DNA of 64,000 nucleotides from Corynebacterium poyangense (GCF_014522205.1 NZ_CP046884.1:124001-188000), one strand, 5' to 3'. Shown: positions 1 through 8,948, counted from the stretch's first letter. The notes: generated by a model not told the origin, from the letters alone. Program-made: numbers and translations.

Positions 1-444
1 CATGATCCATTGGCGGATCTTAATATCAGCATGGAGGCTATTGCTCGGGCGTATCACTCTATGGCCACGTGGGCGGAGGAATATGCCGACGGCAAATGGG
101 TGGCCCTAGGTGGGGGCGGTTACCGTCGAGATTCTGTGGCGCGGGCTTGGGCTAATGTCCTAGCGGCTGTGTCTCACCAGGAGATTGATCCCCACACCCC
201 GATGCCAGAGAATTGGGCTCATCGGGTAGGCAGCGGAGGATTTGGCGGGAGCGCTCTGCCGTCTGGCTCTTCTCATTCTTCTGAGTCAATTCCGCCGGCA
301 GCAGCGTTTATGGGTGATCTCACAAAGAACACCGCAGCGGATCGTTTTGACCCCACCCAAATCCACCCCACCCAGCCGCGCTCAGCGCTCATTGCCACGA
401 GCCGCTCCGTTTTCCCGTATTGGGGTTTGCAACCCTATGGCTAA
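1..444 (+). CDS. acuC: AcuC-like histone deacetylase family protein, C-terminal part
   Basis: Only the last 147 codons are in the window; reading frame 1 is open from base 1 and stops at 442-444. The fragment begins HDPLADLNIS and carries VALGGGGY near residues 34-41. This matches the end of the class I/AcuC deacetylase fold, where the GGGGY loop holds the catalytic Tyr. The following text (RAWANVLAAV, then DPHTPMPENW) is typical of actinobacterial AcuC C-termini. AcuC proteins are zinc-dependent lysine deacetylases that act on acetyl-CoA synthetase and related targets. The zinc ligands lie upstream of the window, so activity cannot be judged. The last 65 or so residues are Ser/Pro-rich and unconserved. 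Family call is fairly sure. Confidence 0.75.
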   Translation, partial: HDPLADLNISMEAIARAYHSMATWAEEYADGKWVALGGGGYRRDSVARAWANVLAAVSHQEIDPHTPMPENWAHRVGSGGFGGSALPSGSSHSSESIPPAAAFMGDLTKNTAADRFDPTQIHPTQPRSALIATSRSVFPYWGLQPYG

Positions 445-468
445 GGGGCAAGCTCGGGCTTCCAGCAT

Positions 469-1236
469 CTAACGAGGAGGCATTCTCAACGCCCCATCAA
501 GGCGGATAGTCTGGCCGTTGATGTAATCATTATCAATGATCGATAGCACCAATTTTGCAAATTCTTCGGGTTTCGCCAAGCGGGCTGGGAACGGAACATT
601 AGCTTCCAGGGCTTTACGGAATTCCTCGGTGATTTGCTTCATCATGGGGGTCGCCACCACGCCAGGGGCAATGGCGTTGACTCTAATCCCCATCGAAGCA
701 AGATCCCGTGCGGCCGTTATCGAGAGAGCGTGGACTGCTCCTTTGGACGCTGAGTAGGCGGCTTGCCCCACCTGACCTTCAAAAGCTGCCACTGAGGATG
801 TGTTGATAATGACACCACGTTGCCCATCCTCACCCCAGGGATCAGACTCAGCGATAATTTCTGCTGCGGAGCTGAGAACATGGAAGGTGCCAAGAAGGTT
901 GATGTTGATGGTGCGGCTAAACAGCTGGGGGTCGTGAGGTCCACGACGGCTCAGAATACGCTGAGAGGGGGCAATTCCGGCACAGTTGACGGCCACCCGC
1001 AGCGGGGCGAGAGAGGCTGCTTGCCGTACGGCTTTGCGGACCGCATCAACGTCGGTGACATCTACGCCTTGATATTCAACCCCTGGGATGGCTTGATCGT
1101 CGAGGGCGTCGAGTGCCTGAGGGAGGTCAATCCCCAGAACTTTGACTCCTTTTTCTTGCAGAGCATGGGCGGTTTCGGCCCCCAATCCTGAGGCTGCGCC
1201 GGTAACAATGGCGGAATAACTATCATTTAGCTGCAT
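469..1236 (-). CDS. SDR-family 3-hydroxyacyl-CoA dehydrogenase (HSD10-like)
   Basis: A 255-residue short-chain dehydrogenase. It has the cofactor loop TGAASGLG (12-19), NCAG (84-87), Ser 147/148 and the catalytic YSASK (Tyr161, Lys165). An acidic residue after strand 2 (GIDLPQ) suggests NAD(H). The sequence style (VAVNCAGIAPSQRIL, INLLGTFHV) is that of type II 3-hydroxyacyl-CoA/2-methyl-3-hydroxybutyryl-CoA dehydrogenases, which catalyse the third step of beta-oxidation and isoleucine breakdown. It starts 48 bases after the acyl-CoA dehydrogenase stop on the same strand, with a GAGAGGA-type ribosome site, so the two are probably co-transcribed. Exact substrate is inferred from context only. 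Confidence 0.8.
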   Translation of the reverse strand: MQLNDSYSAIVTGAASGLGAETAHALQEKGVKVLGIDLPQALDALDDQAIPGVEYQGVDVTDVDAVRKAVRQAASLAPLRVAVNCAGIAPSQRILSRRGPHDPQLFSRTININLLGTFHVLSSAAEIIAESDPWGEDGQRGVIINTSSVAAFEGQVGQAAYSASKGAVHALSITAARDLASMGIRVNAIAPGVVATPMMKQITEEFRKALEANVPFPARLAKPEEFAKLVLSIIDNDYINGQTIRLDGALRMPPR

Positions 1237-1284
1237 GAGTTTCCTCTCTTCATAGCTGGTAGATGGAGCAGGTAGTGAGGTAGA

Positions 1285-2493
1285 TTACACGAATGCTGAG
1301 ATTCCGGTCACGGCTCGCCCCACAATCAGAGAATTGATTTCATAGGTGCCCTCATAGGTGTAAAGAATCTCGGTATCCGCCATGAGTTTGGAGAGCTCAT
1401 GTTCGCTAAGAATTCCGTTACCGCCGCCAATATTGCGCCCTGCGGCAGCAGATTCCCTAGCTAAGCGAGTGGTTGTGGCTTTGACCAGCGCAGAATAGGG
1501 CATTTCTAACTGGCCTTCTTCTTGTAAGCGGGCTATCTGCGTCATCATGGATAGCGATGCAGTAGCGTTGCCAAGAATCCTTACCAGGGCTTCCTGAATA
1601 AGCTGAAATTTCGCAAGCGGGCGGCCAAATTGTTGCCTGGTCACGGCGTATTCTCTGGCTCGGTCAAAAATTCCTAGCTGGATTCCAGCGGCTTGCCACC
1701 CCACCCAGGCGCGAGAGCTGCAGAGAAAGTCATTGGTGTTAGCAAAGGTTTCAGCTCCGGGAATGAGATTGTCATGGGGGATGCAGACATTGTCGAAGAT
1801 GATGTCCGCGTTTTGCATTATCCGCAGGCCCATCTTCCGGGAGATCTTCGTGCTCGATACCCCAGTGCGATCCATCTCAACGATAAAGCCTTTAATGGCG
1901 TCATCTGCCAAGTCACGAGCGAAAACAATGGCGAAGTCGGCGAAAGTACCTGCCCCGATCCACCGTTTCGCACCATTAATAATCCACCCGTCGGCAGTCT
2001 TTTCGGCCGTCGTAGACAGTCCACCGGAAATATCCGAACCGTGCTCTGGTTCGGTTAACGCAAAACACCCCACGTGACGGAATTTCTTTAATCCATCGAT
2101 CCATTGCTCCTTTTGGGCGGGGCTACCCAAGTCATTAATGAGCCCTAAGACCAGTTCATTATGGATCCCTACCAGGGCAGAGAGGGAAACGTCTGCACGA
2201 GTGACTTCGGCATAAACCAAACCCCGGAATAAGTGTGAGGTGTCCGACGTCTGGATTTCACCTAGTCCATATTCTGCCAAGGCGGGGAGAAGCTCAAAAG
2301 GGAATTCCTCGCGGTCCCAATAGTCAGCCACTACGGGGCGAATTTCGATTTGGAGAAATTCGTGAATGCGCTGAAGCTGTTGAGCTTCGGCCTCAGAAAG
2401 CTGGTCTGCTACTCCAAGAATGTCTGCGTGGGGATACTTAATATTCTGGAAAATAGCGCTCTGGGGGTGGTCACTGCGTAAAATAGGCGGCAT
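1285..2493 (-). CDS. Acyl-CoA dehydrogenase, glutaryl-CoA dehydrogenase-like
   Basis: About 402 residues, normal length for the family. CFALTEPEHGSD is the FAD/substrate signature. YTYEGTYEIN near residue 380 supplies the catalytic Glu in the position and context used by glutaryl-CoA dehydrogenase and relatives (TYEG...LIVGRAVTG). The ATG at 2493 is preferred to an in-frame TTG at 2511 because GGGAGAA lies 9 bases upstream of it. The enzyme introduces the alpha-beta double bond of acyl-CoA with FAD and an electron-transfer flavoprotein. It is the first gene of a two-gene operon with the SDR dehydrogenase and is divergent from a TetR gene. A dyad at 2532-2561 lies over its probable promoter. 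Substrate could be short-chain, branched or dicarboxylic acyl-CoA. Confidence 0.85.
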   Translation of the reverse strand: MPPILRSDHPQSAIFQNIKYPHADILGVADQLSEAEAQQLQRIHEFLQIEIRPVVADYWDREEFPFELLPALAEYGLGEIQTSDTSHLFRGLVYAEVTRADVSLSALVGIHNELVLGLINDLGSPAQKEQWIDGLKKFRHVGCFALTEPEHGSDISGGLSTTAEKTADGWIINGAKRWIGAGTFADFAIVFARDLADDAIKGFIVEMDRTGVSSTKISRKMGLRIMQNADIIFDNVCIPHDNLIPGAETFANTNDFLCSSRAWVGWQAAGIQLGIFDRAREYAVTRQQFGRPLAKFQLIQEALVRILGNATASLSMMTQIARLQEEGQLEMPYSALVKATTTRLARESAAAGRNIGGGNGILSEHELSKLMADTEILYTYEGTYEINSLIVGRAVTGISAFV

Positions 2494-2531
2494 GGTGAAA
2501 AATTCTCCCAACGTGCATCCAAAAGATAGAC

Positions 2532-2561
2532 TGTACGATTTTTCTAATCAGAGTACACCTA
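2532..2561. promoter_or_regulatory. Dyad operator TGTAC-N16-GTACA, copy 1
   Basis: The inverted repeat TGTAC, 16 bases, GTACA followed by CCTA sits between the divergent acyl-CoA dehydrogenase and TetR genes. The same layout, with the same 16-base spacing and the same CCTA extension, recurs at 8949-8978 in front of the thiolase. On the minus strand the arms are spaced like -35 and -10 elements, so binding would block transcription. The adjacent TetR is the likeliest ligand, by inference. Confidence 0.55.
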
Positions 2562-2642
2562 AATGTGTTCACCGTCACTAAAAATATCGGATTTCTTTTT
2601 GGAAGTTCCCCTTAAAATCTAGATTGAAGAGGATATGACACT

Positions 2643-3221
2643 GTGGTGATTGCTCCCGCGACAATGCCCTTAACGCCACGTCAGAGAGAACTTTTTGGCG
2701 CTCTCCTGAGAGATTTCGAAGCTGAAGGCTTTGAGAAATTTACGATCGAAAGCGCGACGAAGCGTTATCGCTGTTCTAAGAGCACTATTTATGGGATTGG
2801 AAGCACCAGGGATGAAATCATCTCACGCGTACTGGTCAGTTATTTCAAAGAGCTGGCTCGCAGGACTACCCCGCAACTGAATAAGGTGAGTTCTTATCGC
2901 GCGGCTTTAGAGGATTATTTTACCGCGATCACTGTTGCTCTTTCCCCAGCTAGTCCGCAGTTTATGTTTGATCTTGCCCATGAACCAGTAGCCCGGAAAA
3001 TCTATGATCTCAATACCCAAAAGGCCTATCAGATCATCAGTGATCTACTGGAGCGGGGGGTTGCTGCCGGGGAATTTTCGGTGGAATCTATCCCCTTTGC
3101 GTCGCGGCTTATTCAGCGCAGTCTAGAGGATATCCAACAGGGAGTTTATGTCGACACTCTGCCGACGACGGAGGCGTATCATGCTTTGGGGCAAATTATT
3201 TTGAACGGCTTGAAACTCTAA
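2643..3221 (+). CDS. TetR-family transcriptional regulator
   Basis: A 192-residue protein with an N-terminal TetR helix-turn-helix. Residues about 13-55 contain the ELFGALLRDFEAEGFEKFTI helix followed by SKSTIYGIGSTRDEI, the usual recognition helix and following turn. The C-terminal part is helical and unconserved, as expected for a ligand-binding domain. GTG at 2643 is chosen because GAGGA lies 9 bases upstream; an ATG at 2664 is the alternative. It is divergent from the acyl-CoA dehydrogenase and lies inside an acyl-CoA degradation cluster, so an acyl-CoA-responsive repressor of that cluster is likely. The effector is not known. Confidence 0.8.
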   Translation: MVIAPATMPLTPRQRELFGALLRDFEAEGFEKFTIESATKRYRCSKSTIYGIGSTRDEIISRVLVSYFKELARRTTPQLNKVSSYRAALEDYFTAITVALSPASPQFMFDLAHEPVARKIYDLNTQKAYQIISDLLERGVAAGEFSVESIPFASRLIQRSLEDIQQGVYVDTLPTTEAYHALGQIILNGLKL

Positions 3222-3222
3222 A

Positions 3223-3257
3223 ATAACCGCTTGAACTGCGGTTATCTTGGGTTTTGT
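3223..3257 (+). terminator. Hairpin terminator after the TetR gene
   Basis: ATAACCGC (3223-3230) pairs with GCGGTTAT (3238-3245) around a 7-base loop, followed by a broken T-rich tail (CTTGGGTTTTG). It lies directly after the TetR stop codon. The T-run is weak, so efficiency is uncertain. Confidence 0.55.
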
Positions 3258-3475
3258 TGATGGGCCAGTGGCTTGAAGCGGGGGTGGGCGAGAAAAAAGT
3301 CCAAAAAGGTGTGGAATTTATTTTGACGTCAAATTATAGTGGGGTGGGACGCAGATCACATTGGTTGCAAGTCACAACTTTAAGACCACACTTTTGGCCC
3401 CTGTGCCGTCGTCTCACCCACCCACGTGGTCTTCCATCTGGCATGCGTCTTCATTCCCTTCGTCTGAGGAGCACC

Positions 3476-5206
3476 ATGACTACGGTTACTGAAAAATTCC
3501 TAGCCGCGCGCGACTATCTTGTTCAGCACCGCGTGGAGTATGACACTGCCCGTCGCGAATTCCAATGGCCGCATTTTGACTATTTCAATTTCGCCACTGA
3601 TTGGTTTGACTATCTTGCTCAACATCCGGAGTCTGCGGATCGGAACGCCTTGATTATTTGTGAGGCGGACGGAAGCAGCTGTCGTCGAACCTTTTCCGAG
3701 TTATCTCAACGTTCGTGCCAACTTGCGCGGTGGCTGAGTGATCAGGGTGTTCAGCGTGGCGACCGGGTCATGCTGATGCTGAATAACCAAGTGGAATTAT
3801 GGGAATCCATGTTGGCCTGTATCCGGGCGGGTTTTGTGCTGAATCCGGCTACAGCCATGCTGGGTGCTGCTGATCTTCAGGAGCGCACTGAGGCGGCAGA
3901 GATTAAATGGGTCATTGTCAATCATGATGATGCGCAGAAATTCCAGGATGTCACCGGTGAGTTCACAGTCATCCAAATTCAGGATGGGGACGTTGCCCAA
4001 AGCGCTCACCCCACCCTGTTTTATTCGGAGTCTTACCAGGCAGACACTCATTTTGAGTTAGAACAACCCACTAGTGCTGATGAATCACTGCTCCTATATT
4101 TCACCTCGGGCACTACCTCGAAAGCCAAACTTGTGGAGCACACCCATACTTCTTATCCCGTGGGGCACCTCAGCACCCTATATTGGCTGGGTTTGGAGCC
4201 AGGGGATATTCACCTTAACGTCGCTGCTCCTGGATGGGCTAAACACGCCTGGTCCAATTTCTTTACCCCGTGGATCGCCGGAGCAACCGTGTTTATCTAT
4301 AACTACACCCGCTTTGACGCATTAGCCCTGATGGACAAAATGCAAGAAGAAGGCGTGAGTAGCTTTTGTGCACCCCCTACAGTTTGGCGAATGCTTATCC
4401 AGGCAGATCTCTCAAGGTTGAAAACTCCGCCAACCAAGCTTATTGCCGCCGGGGAGCCGCTTAATCCGGAGTTATTTAATACCGTTAAGAAGGCGTGGGG
4501 TGGTGAGTTGAGAGATGGTTTTGGGCAGACTGAAACTACTGTGCAAATTGCTAATACTCCTGGCCAGCCAGTAAAACCTGGATCCATGGGGAAGCCCTTG
4601 CCCGGGTATGAGATTGTTCTCAAAGATCCAGCCACTGATGCCTTGGGCGATACGGGGGAAATCTGTATTCAGCTAGATCCTCGTCCAGTGGGGTTGACCC
4701 CCGGATATGCCAATGCTCCGGAAAAGAATACGGAGGTATTCCGGGATGGTTATTACCATACCGGTGATATAGCGGAGCGGGATGAGGATGGATACATTTT
4801 CTATATTGGCCGGGCCGATGATGTGTTTAAAGCCTCGGATTATCGACTGTCGCCTTTTGAATTGGAATCTGTTGTTATTGAGCATCCCGCTGTTGCCGAG
4901 GTTGCGGTTGTTCCTTCTCCGGATCCCATTCGTTTGGCGGTGCCGAAGGCCTATATTGCGTTGACTGCGCATTTTAAGCCGACGGCAGAAACAGCGGAAG
5001 CTATTTTGAAGCATTGTCGGGAAAATCTTGCGCCCTATAAGCGGATCCGGAGGCTAGAGTTTTATGAGCTTCCTAAGACCGTGTCGGGTAAAATTCGCCG
5101 GGTTGAACTGCGGAAGAGGGAAACGGAGATTCATGCTGAGGATGGAGGTAAGAACACGGTGTCCAGCGAATATGCGGATAGTGATTTCCCTTCCCTTAAG
5201 GGTTAG
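3476..5206 (+). CDS. AMP-binding acyl-CoA synthetase (medium/short chain type)
   Basis: A 576-residue ANL-superfamily ligase. The nucleotide loop YFTSGTTSKAK is at 208-218, DGFGQTET at 347-354, YHTGD at 427-431, and the C-terminal catalytic Lys is in SGKI (Lys539). AAPGWAKHAW and the overall pattern resemble medium-chain acyl-CoA synthetases. It activates a carboxylic acid to its CoA thioester through an acyl-adenylate. The frame is open upstream to 3254, but ATG 3476 has GAGGAG 5 bases upstream and begins the family-like sequence, so the longer reading is rejected. A MarR gene follows 78 bases later. It probably supplies substrate to the neighbouring beta-oxidation enzymes. Confidence 0.85.
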   Translation: MTTVTEKFLAARDYLVQHRVEYDTARREFQWPHFDYFNFATDWFDYLAQHPESADRNALIICEADGSSCRRTFSELSQRSCQLARWLSDQGVQRGDRVMLMLNNQVELWESMLACIRAGFVLNPATAMLGAADLQERTEAAEIKWVIVNHDDAQKFQDVTGEFTVIQIQDGDVAQSAHPTLFYSESYQADTHFELEQPTSADESLLLYFTSGTTSKAKLVEHTHTSYPVGHLSTLYWLGLEPGDIHLNVAAPGWAKHAWSNFFTPWIAGATVFIYNYTRFDALALMDKMQEEGVSSFCAPPTVWRMLIQADLSRLKTPPTKLIAAGEPLNPELFNTVKKAWGGELRDGFGQTETTVQIANTPGQPVKPGSMGKPLPGYEIVLKDPATDALGDTGEICIQLDPRPVGLTPGYANAPEKNTEVFRDGYYHTGDIAERDEDGYIFYIGRADDVFKASDYRLSPFELESVVIEHPAVAEVAVVPSPDPIRLAVPKAYIALTAHFKPTAETAEAILKHCRENLAPYKRIRRLEFYELPKTVSGKIRRVELRKRETEIHAEDGGKNTVSSEYADSDFPSLKG

Positions 5207-5284
5207 AATACTTCAGCGTTGGTTCCTCGCCCAGCCTTGTGTTTTGCCCCCCAGCACCCTAGTTGGCCTAAGGAGACGCACATT

Positions 5285-5809
5285 ATGCCCCAGCCCAGCC
5301 ATCGTTCTCTGACCGCGACAAATTTCGATGCGATCGCGGAAGGCCAACGCCAGTGGGCCAAGCGTCATTCTCGTGCAGCAGCAGAAGGGCTGGCCACGAT
5401 AAGTTCGACGGTGCGGGCTGCGGATATTTTATGGGGCGGGGCTGAGGAAGCCTTGAAGCCGTTTGGCATTACCTTTAATCAATTTGAGCTGCTTACGGTC
5501 CTGATGTATGCCAAGTCCGGGGCTTTATCTATGAACAAGATCAGTACCCGTCTGCAATTGCCCCCGGCCTCATTAACGCACGCAGTAAGCCGGCTGGAAA
5601 AACTAGGACTTTTGCAACGGATCCCTAATCGGGAAGACCGCCGTTCTGTCCTCGTGATGGTGACTGATCAAGGTATTGCCTTAGCTGGTGCGGCAACCCC
5701 GCAGGTCAATAAGTACTTTGAAAATATTGGACTCGATGCTCAAGATCAGGCACAGCTGCGTGCAATTGCCGCGAAGCTGCGTCGAAAAGTCGGTGACGTC
5801 GTGGAATAG
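5285..5809 (+). CDS. MarR-family transcriptional regulator
   Basis: A 174-residue winged-helix protein. GALSMNKISTRLQLPPASLT then VSRLEKLGLLQRIPNREDRR is the MarR helix-turn-helix and wing, with the conserved RxxxxxDRR element. ATG 5285 is preceded by AAGGAG; an in-frame start at 5219 has no ribosome site. It follows the acyl-CoA synthetase on the same strand and faces the enoyl-CoA hydratase across a terminator. It may regulate acyl-CoA synthetase or the aromatic/acyl catabolic genes here; the ligand is unknown. Confidence 0.8.
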   Translation: MPQPSHRSLTATNFDAIAEGQRQWAKRHSRAAAEGLATISSTVRAADILWGGAEEALKPFGITFNQFELLTVLMYAKSGALSMNKISTRLQLPPASLTHAVSRLEKLGLLQRIPNREDRRSVLVMVTDQGIALAGAATPQVNKYFENIGLDAQDQAQLRAIAAKLRRKVGDVVE

Positions 5810-5845
5810 CCCCGCCCGTTGTCACGGGAGGGGCTGCCTTTCTTT
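5808..5845. terminator. Bidirectional hairpin terminator between convergent genes
   Basis: AGCCCC-g-CCCGT (5808-5819) pairs with ACGGG-a-GGGGCT (5824-5835) around a TGTC loop, with one internal mismatch. A GCCTTTCTTT tail follows on the plus strand. The stem begins inside the MarR stop codon and lies 17 bases from the end of the enoyl-CoA hydratase gene. Confidence 0.75.
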
Positions 5846-5851
5846 GAGGGC

Positions 5852-6628
5852 CTAACGGTGATTAAACTCCGCCTCACGCTTTTCGGCGAAAGCAGCCATA
5901 CCTTCCTTCTGATCCTCAGAAGCAAAGATGGAATGGAAAGTTCTCCGTTCAAAGAGAAGCCCTTGCTGGAGGGTTGTCTCATACGCTGCATTGATCTGTT
6001 CTTTGATCATGCTTGTAGCAACGAATGATTTCGCCGCAATAGCGGTTGCTGTTTCTAGGGCCTGGTCCACAAGTTGCGCAGCCGGAACTACGCGTGCCAC
6101 GAGACCACTGCATTCAGCTTCCGTGGCATCCATCATCCGGCCGCTCAGGCACATCTCCATAGCTTTAGCTTTGCCAATAGCACGGGTGAGACGCTGCGAT
6201 CCACCCATCCCAGGGGTAACTCCCAAATTCACCTCAGGCTGCCCAAATTTCGCACCATCACCAGCGATAATGAAGTCACACATCATGGCCAGCTCACAAC
6301 CGCCGCCCAGGGCATAACCATTAACGGCGGCAATCAGCGGAGTGCGTACTCGGGTCAACCCCTCCCACCCGGCGAACCAATCACTCAGGTACATATCCGT
6401 GGCAGTTTTGCTCACCATTTCCTTAATGTCCGCCCCCGCAGCAAAGGCCTTATCCGAGCCGGTAATCACGATGGCCCCGATATCAGATCGCTGATCAAAT
6501 TCTTGTGCGGCAGCTACCACCTCTTCCATGGTCGCTTTATTCAGTGCATTGAGAGCTTTGGGCCGGTTCAGACGAATAAGGCCAACCCGGTCATGAGTTT
6601 CGAGGAGAATATTGTCATAGTTGCTCAT
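5852..6628 (-). CDS. Enoyl-CoA hydratase (crotonase)
   Basis: A 258-residue crotonase of standard length. Both catalytic glutamates are present: Glu112 in [12 protein letters not shown] and Glu132 in [13 protein letters not shown]. The oxyanion-hole loop [10 protein letters not shown] follows residue 61. It hydrates trans-2-enoyl-CoA to (S)-3-hydroxyacyl-CoA. It is the last gene of a three-gene minus-strand operon (thiolase, 3-hydroxyisobutyryl-CoA hydrolase, hydratase), starting 12 bases after the hydrolase stop with an AAAGGAACACC-type ribosome site. A strong hairpin at its 3' end separates it from the convergent MarR gene. Chain-length preference is not visible. Confidence 0.9.
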   Translation of the reverse strand: MSNYDNILLETHDRVGLIRLNRPKALNALNKATMEEVVAAAQEFDQRSDIGAIVITGSDKAFAAGADIKEMVSKTATDMYLSDWFAGWEGLTRVRTPLIAAVNGYALGGGCELAMMCDFIIAGDGAKFGQPEVNLGVTPGMGGSQRLTRAIGKAKAMEMCLSGRMMDATEAECSGLVARVVPAAQLVDQALETATAIAAKSFVATSMIKEQINAAYETTLQQGLLFERRTFHSIFASEDQKEGMAAFAEKREAEFNHR

Positions 6629-6640
6629 GGTGTTCCTTTC

Positions 6641-7705
6641 TTAGCTAAACTGCGGCGGCGTGAACGTCGAGCCTGTTCTCGGGCAAAGCATTCGTACAGC
6701 AAGTTCTTCTGGTACAGCTTCCAGGCTCTGATAAGCCCACCGAGGTTGTCGGTCCTTATCGATAATTTGAGCCCGTACCCCCTCTACGAACTCTCCCTCC
6801 AGCATCAGGTTCATCGACGTCCAGAACTCCGTGCTTAAAGCTTCTGCTAAGTCCTGGTGTTCTGCTTTATCCAGGGCGTAGCGTGTGGTTTTAATCCCTA
6901 GCGGAGAATGAGTACGAATCTTCTTAGCTGCTTTCGCCGCCCAATGCTCAGGGCCGTGAGCTCGGGCGAGGGAATCTAGTCGGAGAAGAGTTTCTTCCGG
7001 GCTAGCTGCGGAATACACCTGCACCATTTCGGCGCGGTCGTCACCAAAACCAGGGCCGATCTCGCGGGAGAATCGCTCAATGACCGCAGCATTACCAGAG
7101 AAGATGAGAGCTTCAGTCAGGGCCTCAAGTTGATCTTCTGGCACATAGTAGTCGGCAAATCCCAGGTCAATGGCTTCGGCGGCAGCGACGTGGAGAGAGG
7201 TATATGCCAGATGGCGGCCTAGGCGATCCGCGGAGCGTGCAAGCAAGAAAGTACCGCCCACATCAGGGGCGAAACCAATGCCGACCTCAGGCATTCCAAG
7301 GCGGGTGGAGTCTGTTACAACGCGGTGGGAGCCATGTGCGGACACCCCGACTCCGCCTCCCAGCACTATTCCATGCATCAGTGCCACGTAGGGTTTGGGG
7401 TAGGTGGCGATGAGATAGTTCAATTCATATTCGTTGCGGAAAAACTCGGCGCTGTTGAGTCCGGCGTCTACGGACTCATCCTTGACGTCCTGGTATAGGG
7501 TAGCAATATCACCACCTGCACAGAAGGCACGTTCCCCGGCGCCGCGCACGATGACGAGGGCAATATCGTCATCCTCTCGCCAGGTTTTGAGGGCGACGCT
7601 CATCTCTTTCACCATGTCTAGGTTTAGAGCATTCAGCGCCTTGGGACGGTTGAGAGTGATAATTCCTGCTTTTCCCTCAGTAGTAATCACTACGTGTTCA
7701 GACAT
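6641..7705 (-). CDS. 3-hydroxyisobutyryl-CoA hydrolase
   Basis: About 354 residues of the crotonase superfamily. MPEVGIGFAPDVGGTFLLAR puts Glu140 and Asp148 eight residues apart, the hallmark pair of HIBYL-CoA hydrolases, and GGGVGVSAHG lies at 117-125. A C-terminal domain absent from hydratases is present (SLARAHGPEHWAAKA, EFVEGVRAQIIDKDRQPRW). The enzyme hydrolyses 3-hydroxyisobutyryl-CoA in valine degradation. The frame stays open 69 codons further upstream, overlapping the thiolase gene, but ATG 7705 has GGAGGAG about 12 bases before it and starts the conserved domain. It lies 25 bases after the thiolase stop. Confidence 0.85.
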   Translation of the reverse strand: MSEHVVITTEGKAGIITLNRPKALNALNLDMVKEMSVALKTWREDDDIALVIVRGAGERAFCAGGDIATLYQDVKDESVDAGLNSAEFFRNEYELNYLIATYPKPYVALMHGIVLGGGVGVSAHGSHRVVTDSTRLGMPEVGIGFAPDVGGTFLLARSADRLGRHLAYTSLHVAAAEAIDLGFADYYVPEDQLEALTEALIFSGNAAVIERFSREIGPGFGDDRAEMVQVYSAASPEETLLRLDSLARAHGPEHWAAKAAKKIRTHSPLGIKTTRYALDKAEHQDLAEALSTEFWTSMNLMLEGEFVEGVRAQIIDKDRQPRWAYQSLEAVPEELAVRMLCPRTGSTFTPPQFS

Positions 7706-7730
7706 CTTTTTGATTAACTCCTCCGCGGAT

Positions 7731-8915
7731 TTAGTTCTCGAGCAGCAAGGCTTCACCTTGCCCGCCTCCGCCGCAAAGGGCAACTCCGGCGCGTCGAGCC
7801 TTATTCGCCTTAATCTGGTGGGCGGCGTGGACAACGAGCCGGGCACCAGAGGCTCCGATAGGGTGTCCCAGCGCAATTGCTCCGCCGCACGCATTAATGA
7901 GGTCCGGATCAACCCCTAATTCATGAGCGGAGTGAACTACCACCGCGCCAAAGGCTTCATTGATCTCAATCAAGTCGAGGTCTTTAGCTTCCCATTGCTG
8001 CCTGGACAGTGCCGCCTGGAGAGCGTGAGCTGGCTGAGCTTGCAGTGAACTATCCGGACCGGCGACCTGCCCCACAGCCCGGAGAGTGGCAAGAATATCC
8101 AGGTTATGGGTTTCGGCATACTCTCGCCGACATAGCACCACCGCTGCAGCTCCATCGGAGATCGGTGAAGCATTACCAGCAGTAATACTTCCGTCCTTAA
8201 CAAAAGCAGGGGACAATGACGCTAAGGACTCTTCGGTCACACCGCTGCGAATACCTTCATCTTGATTCACGCACACCGTATTCTTGCGATGCTTTACCGA
8301 TACTGGGATGATTTCATCTTCAAATATTCCGTCCTGGGTAGCAGCTTCTGCTCGTTGGTGAGATAAAGCGGCGCAGTGGTCTTGCTCGGCGCGGGTGACA
8401 GGGTAGCGTTCAGCATGACGCTCAGATAACTTGCCCATCGAAATGTCAAGGTCAGCGGCCCGCAAACCATCATGAGCAAGATGATCTATAGCTTCCCAGG
8501 AACCATATTTCTGACCCTGACGAGAACGTGGAAGAAGGTGCGGGGATAGGCTCATGGATTCCATTCCCCCGGCGACCACCACTTCAGCTTCGCGGGATCG
8601 TAGCAGCCGAGCAGCATCGATGATGGCGCTCAGTCCAGAAAGGCACACCTTATTGACCGTGGTGGTATGTGCTCGAGGCGAGATTCCCGCGCTGAGTGCG
8701 GCTTGTTTCGCGGGGTTTTGACCCACACCGGCCTGAAGCACTTCGCCCATAATCACCGCGTCAACTTGATCGCCGCTGACCTGGGATTTTTCCAATGCCC
8801 CGCGGATAGCGATGGCCCCCAGCTCAGTGGCTGGCAGAGTGGATAAAGCTCCCAAAAATTTTCCGAATGGGGTTCGTGCGGCCCCCACAATGACGATGTC
8901 TTGTTCGGCACTCAT
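7731..8915 (-). CDS. Acetyl-CoA acetyltransferase (thiolase)
   Basis: A 394-residue thiolase. The acylated nucleophile Cys91 is in VNKVCLSGL, His351 in GHPIGASG, and the C-terminal acid/base Cys381 in LCGGGGQG; NEAFGAVVV is also present. It cleaves 3-ketoacyl-CoA, or condenses two acetyl-CoA. ATG 8915 is chosen because AGGA lies 8 bases upstream; ATG 8924 overlaps that site. It is first in the operon with the hydrolase and hydratase. The upstream region carries the second copy of the TGTAC-N16-GTACA dyad, tying this operon to the acyl-CoA dehydrogenase operon. Confidence 0.9.
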   Translation of the reverse strand: MSAEQDIVIVGAARTPFGKFLGALSTLPATELGAIAIRGALEKSQVSGDQVDAVIMGEVLQAGVGQNPAKQAALSAGISPRAHTTTVNKVCLSGLSAIIDAARLLRSREAEVVVAGGMESMSLSPHLLPRSRQGQKYGSWEAIDHLAHDGLRAADLDISMGKLSERHAERYPVTRAEQDHCAALSHQRAEAATQDGIFEDEIIPVSVKHRKNTVCVNQDEGIRSGVTEESLASLSPAFVKDGSITAGNASPISDGAAAVVLCRREYAETHNLDILATLRAVGQVAGPDSSLQAQPAHALQAALSRQQWEAKDLDLIEINEAFGAVVVHSAHELGVDPDLINACGGAIALGHPIGASGARLVVHAAHQIKANKARRAGVALCGGGGQGEALLLEN

Positions 8916-8948
8916 AATATTCATCCTGTGCAGTCCGAGTGAAAGATA

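Noticed and set aside
3254..3475. 74-codon N-terminal extension of the acyl-CoA synthetase
   Set aside because: No ribosome site at 3254, the extension runs through promoter-like DNA, and ATG 3476 has GAGGAG and begins the family sequence.
5408..5840. Idea that the MarR stop region encodes a leader peptide for the hydratase
   Set aside because: The hydratase is on the opposite strand and ends here; the sequence is a plain bidirectional terminator.
6074..6838. 254-residue plus-strand open frame over the enoyl-CoA hydratase and hydrolase genes
   Set aside because: It is antisense to two well-supported crotonase genes, crosses their boundary, and its translation has no protein-like motif.
7706..7912. 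69-codon extension of the 3-hydroxyisobutyryl-CoA hydrolase
   Set aside because: It lies inside the thiolase gene in another frame; the conserved domain begins at ATG 7705.
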